From positions 496,001-560,000 of the forward strand of contig CAVUZJ010000009.1 in assembly GCA_963745975.1 (NCBI GenBank): a stretch of DNA of 64,000 nt, read 5' to 3'. The notes below the pieces were generated by a model. That model searched no databases, was not told the DNA's origin, and was given only the letters and a program-made list of their open reading frames with translations. The first letter of the stretch is position 1, and each line of letters begins with the position of its first letter. Made by a program: the position numbers and the translations under genes. Of this stretch, positions 59,764 through 64,000 are shown piece after piece. The stretch is from JAKAWQ01 sp963745975 (GTDB lineage: Bacteria > Pseudomonadota > Alphaproteobacteria > Acetobacterales > Acetobacteraceae).

Positions 59764-60819
59764 ATGAAGCTCCGGACTGCGCTACTGGCCGCAACGGTCA
59801 TGGCGGCGCCCGTGATAGCCCAGGCGCAGCCCGTAACGGGCCTCTATGTGGGCGGCGGGCTTGGCTACAACATTCTCAGCAACGAAAAGGGCACGCTAAC
59901 TTCGGACCTCGGCACGTTCCAGAGCCACGTCAAGTTCGGCGGCGGCTTCGTCGGGCTCGGCAGCGTCGGCTGGGGCTTCGGCAATGGCCTCCGGGTCGAG
60001 CTCCAGGGCGACTACTACACCAACCAGATGACCGGCTCGACCACCGGCGCCCACGTCAACGGCTGGGAAAACAAGTACGGGCCGATGGTGAACGTCCTGT
60101 ACGACTTCGAGCTCGGCCTTCCGGTCGTCCCCTATATTGGCGCCGGCGTCGGCTACCAGTGGGCGCATTGGTCGAACGCGACGATCTCGAGCCCGGTCGG
60201 AACGGCACACACGGACGCGACCGAAGGCTCGTTCGCCTATCAAGGCATTCTCGGCGTGGCGGCGCCGATCCCGGTGATCCCGGGCTTGGCGCTCACCGGC
60301 GAGTTCCGCTTCATGGGCATGTCGGGCTCGCGGAGCTACAGCACGACCTCGAACATCCCCGGCGGCACGACGATCAGCGGCGTCAACGAGGACTACAACT
60401 ACAGCTTCCTGCTCGGCGCCCGCTATAACTTCGGCGTCGCGCCGCCGCCGCCGCCGCCCGCTCCGATGGCCGCACCCGCTCCGGCGCCCGCGCGGACCTA
60501 CCTCGTGTTCTTCGATTGGGACAAATACGACCTGACCGACCGGGCGAAGGAGATCATCGCCGAGGCGGCGCAGAACTCGACCAAGGTCAAGTACACGAAG
60601 ATCCAGGTGAACGGCTACACCGACACCTCCGGCACGCCGCAGTACAACATGGGTCTCTCGATCCGTCGTGCGGAGTCGGTGAAGGCGCAGCTGATCACCG
60701 ACGGCGTGCCCGCCAACGTGATCGGGATCATGGGCTTCGGCGACACGCACCTCCTCGTCCCCACCGGGCCGGGCGTGCGCGAGCCGCAGAACCGGCGCGT
60801 CGAGATCATCATCGAGTAG
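59764..60819 (+). CDS. OmpA family outer-membrane protein 1
   Basis: A 351-residue protein. MKLRTALLAATVMAAPVIAQ is a Sec signal cleaved after A-Q-A. The N-terminal barrel begins GLYVGGGLGYNILSNEKGTL with alternating strands (FGNGLRVELQGDYY, LPVVPYIGAGVGYQW, FRFMGMSGSRSY, YSFLLGARYNFG). A Pro/Ala linker leads to the periplasmic OmpA domain (FFDWDKYDLTDRAKEIIAEA, then IQVNGYTDTSGTPQYNMGLS and RRVEIIIE), which binds peptidoglycan. It is followed by a strong terminator and a paralogue. Confidence 0.93.
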   Translation: MKLRTALLAATVMAAPVIAQAQPVTGLYVGGGLGYNILSNEKGTLTSDLGTFQSHVKFGGGFVGLGSVGWGFGNGLRVELQGDYYTNQMTGSTTGAHVNGWENKYGPMVNVLYDFELGLPVVPYIGAGVGYQWAHWSNATISSPVGTAHTDATEGSFAYQGILGVAAPIPVIPGLALTGEFRFMGMSGSRSYSTTSNIPGGTTISGVNEDYNYSFLLGARYNFGVAPPPPPPAPMAAPAPAPARTYLVFFDWDKYDLTDRAKEIIAEAAQNSTKVKYTKIQVNGYTDTSGTPQYNMGLSIRRAESVKAQLITDGVPANVIGIMGFGDTHLLVPTGPGVREPQNRRVEIIIE

Positions 60820-60874
60820 TCTCGATCGCAAGCGGCGCGGGATCCTCGTTAATCCGGGCCGAGACCATCAAAAG

Positions 60875-60905
60875 GCTGGCCAGGGTTCGCCCTGGCCAGC
60901 TTTTT
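60875..60905 (+). terminator. Intrinsic terminator after OmpA gene 1
   Basis: The perfect 11-bp stem GCTGGCCAGGG and its complement with a TTCG tetraloop is followed by TTTTT. Confidence 0.95.
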
Positions 60906-60950
60906 CGTTTATGGCGGGCGCCGGCCGGCGATCTCGGCTGACGGAGGAGA

Positions 60951-62036
60951 ATGCGGATGAGGCTACGGCCGGCGCTGCTGCTAAGCGCAATTCTGGCCGC
61001 CCCGGCGGCCGCGCAGGCGCAGCCGTTCCGGGGCGTCTATATCGGCGGCGGCGCCGGATGGAACTTCCTCGGCCAGGAGAGCATCCACTCCTCCACCGGG
61101 CTCGACCTGCCGAGCGGCCGGGCGCAGTTCTCCAACGGCTTCGCGGGCCTCGGCAGCATCGGCTACGGGTTCGGCAACGGGCTCCGCGTCGAGATCGAGG
61201 GCGACTGGCGCGACAACCCGCTCCACGCCATTCTCCGCCCCGGCGACCCGACCGCGCCGTCCGGCCGGCAGGTCACCACTGCGGTGATGGCGAACGTGCT
61301 CTTCGATATCGACATCAGCTCGCGTTGGGTCTTCCCCTATATCGGCGCCGGCGCCGGCTATGCCTGGACGAACTGGCAGGACGTCTCGGCGAGCGCGCCG
61401 GGCAGCCTCTATGCCGCGAACGACACCTCCGGCCACTTCGCTTATCAGGGAATCGCCGGCCTCTCCTTCCCCGTCTGGCATGTCCCCGGCCTCTCGCTCA
61501 CCGCCGAGTACCGCTTCTTCGGCGTCCAGGGCCCGCTCACCATGTCGAGCAGCTATACGAGCGGCGGCCACGTCGCGACCGGCAACACCGATTTCTCCTT
61601 CGACCACAACCAGAGCGTCCTGCTCGGCGTGCGCTATGCCTTTGGCGTCACGCCCCCGCCTTTGCCCGCCGCCCCGCAAGCCGTGGCCGCGCCTCAGCCG
61701 CAACCGGCGCGGAACTTCCTCGTCTTCTTCGATTGGGACAAGGCGGTGCTCACCGACCGCGACCGCGCGATCATCGCCGAGGCGGCGCGCACCGCAACCG
61801 CTGTGCAGGTGACGCGCATCGCCGTCAACGGCTACACGGACACCTCCGGCAGCGCGCAGTACAACCAGGCGCTCTCCGAGCGGCGGGCCGCGGCGGTCGC
61901 GGCCCAGCTGGTCGCCGACGGCGTGCCGAAATCGGAGATCGCGATCACGGGCTACGGCGAAACCCATCTCCTGGTCCCGACCGGCCCCGGCGTTCGCGAA
62001 GCACAGAACCGTCGCGTGGAGATCATCCTGCACTGA
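60951..62036 (+). CDS. OmpA family outer-membrane protein 2
   Basis: A 361-residue paralogue of the previous gene. The signal peptide MRMRLRPALLLSAILAAPAA is cleaved after A-Q-A; the barrel has GVYIGGGAGWNFLGQESIHS, FGNGLRVEIEGDW, FPYIGAGAGYAWTNW and SVLLGVRYAFGV. The OmpA domain has FFDWDKAVLTDRDRAIIAEA, AVNGYTDTSGSAQYNQALS and RRVEIILH. The start may be ATG 60951 or 60957, after GGAGGAGAATGC. It is followed after 14 bases by the DoxX gene. Confidence 0.93.
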   Translation: MRMRLRPALLLSAILAAPAAAQAQPFRGVYIGGGAGWNFLGQESIHSSTGLDLPSGRAQFSNGFAGLGSIGYGFGNGLRVEIEGDWRDNPLHAILRPGDPTAPSGRQVTTAVMANVLFDIDISSRWVFPYIGAGAGYAWTNWQDVSASAPGSLYAANDTSGHFAYQGIAGLSFPVWHVPGLSLTAEYRFFGVQGPLTMSSSYTSGGHVATGNTDFSFDHNQSVLLGVRYAFGVTPPPLPAAPQAVAAPQPQPARNFLVFFDWDKAVLTDRDRAIIAEAARTATAVQVTRIAVNGYTDTSGSAQYNQALSERRAAAVAAQLVADGVPKSEIAITGYGETHLLVPTGPGVREAQNRRVEIILH

Positions 62037-62050
62037 GGAAGGACAAGACG

Positions 62051-62443
62051 ATGGCCAAGAGCTCGGGCTTTCTCGGTACCCTGGAACCGCACGTGCAGAG
62101 CCTGTTCCGCTTGGTGATGGGGCTCTTCTACATGGAGCACGGACTGATCAAGCTGTTCGGCTTTCCCGCCGGCCACACCGTGGCGCTCTTCTCGCTCCTC
62201 GGGCTCGCCGGCATCATCGAGACCTTCGGCGGGCTGCTCGTGGCCATCGGCCTCTTCACCCGCCCAGCCGCCTTCATCATGTCCGGCGAGATGGCGGTCG
62301 CCTATTTCAAGGTCTACGCGCCGCGCGGATTCTTTCCCAGCCTCAATCACGGCGAGCTCGCCGGGCTCTACTGCTTCATCTTCCTCTATCTCGCGGTCGC
62401 GGGCGGCGGAACCTGGAGCCTCGACCGGCTCCGCGCCCGCTGA
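62051..62443 (+). CDS. DoxX family membrane protein
   Basis: A 130-residue four-helix protein starting MAKSSGFLGTLEPHVQSLFR. It has VMGLFYMEHGLIKLFGFPAG, LAGIIETFGGLLVAIGLFTR and AYFKVYAPRGFFPSLNHGEL, as in DoxX/YphA proteins. Such proteins are membrane oxidoreductase-associated. It is likely co-transcribed with OmpA gene 2. Function not assigned. Confidence 0.88.
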   Translation: MAKSSGFLGTLEPHVQSLFRLVMGLFYMEHGLIKLFGFPAGHTVALFSLLGLAGIIETFGGLLVAIGLFTRPAAFIMSGEMAVAYFKVYAPRGFFPSLNHGELAGLYCFIFLYLAVAGGGTWSLDRLRAR

Positions 62444-62475
62444 AGCATCCGGGCCGCGAGCAAGGGAGGATCACA

Positions 62476-63972
<1,497 letters not shown>

Positions 63973-63994
63973 AATCGATTGCCGGAGGAAACGA

Positions 63995-64000
63995 ATGGAA
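63995..64000 (+). CDS. Start of a further gene, cut by the window edge
   Basis: ATG at 63995 is preceded by GGAGGAAACGA, a strong ribosome binding site, and only two codons (Met-Glu) are visible. It is probably co-transcribed with mmsA. Confidence 0.55.

Overview
The window is a high-GC, densely coded chromosomal segment from an alphaproteobacterium, most likely Rhodospirillales and plausibly Acetobacteraceae. The pointers are the acnA-ccmA-ccmB neighbourhood, the divergent LppC-like lipoprotein/rsmI pair, a DUF1491 gene, the THI-box (TPP) leader of thiC and the style of the intergenic palindromic elements. No rRNA, tRNA, CRISPR array or transposase was seen.

Layout. 1-4 kb: a FUSC-type membrane protein running off the left edge, a beta-propeller lactonase, an ABM-domain protein and a broken gamma-glutamyltransferase. 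4.0-13.8 kb: an arsenic island. It holds arsR-arsC-acr3 (detoxification), pstSCA without pstB (oxyanion uptake), a Tat-exported HiPIP, moaA, a CDGSH Fe-S protein and the arsenite oxidase genes aioA and aioB. Most genes here carry single-base frameshifts, and pstS contains 46 consecutive T, so at least 3.5-10.3 kb looks like unpolished consensus. 14.0-21.5 kb: a six-gene operon (dihydroxyphthalate-decarboxylase-like protein, Kelch protein, substrate-binding protein, ATPase, two permeases), a divergent GntR regulator, a GlcG-like protein and a sugar isomerase-like TIM barrel. 21.6-24.1 kb: two tandem PEP-CTERM genes, each with a sigma-54-type promoter and an upstream palindrome, then a VapBC module. 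24.2-37.3 kb: PhoR-like kinase, LppC-like lipoprotein, rsmI, a TMEM175-like channel, a formylglycine-generating enzyme/sulfatase cluster, a Lon-family protease, a stress protein and polX. 37.5-46 kb: hemW, a YbaK protein, a lipoprotein, a molybdate/tungstate-type ABC importer, gshB and a frameshifted thiC under a TPP riboswitch. 46-51 kb: a branched-chain-amino-acid-type ABC importer (five genes) and sufE. 51-64 kb: a second FUSC protein, acnA, ccmAB, an aminotransferase, DUF1491, two OmpA paralogues, DoxX and mmsA.

How the parts work together. AioBA needs a molybdopterin cofactor and Fe-S clusters. MoaA sits beside it, a molybdate/tungstate-type importer and SufE lie elsewhere in the window, and the HiPIP is a candidate periplasmic electron carrier. 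The formylglycine-generating enzyme can mature the sulfatase encoded 1 kb downstream.

The most unusual non-coding signal is a family of intergenic elements near 13.8, 37.3, 51.3 and 57.6 kb. Three contain 34-35 bp perfect inverted repeats whose sequence differs between copies while both arms stay exactly complementary. A separate 170 bp element with terminal inverted repeats abuts thiC.
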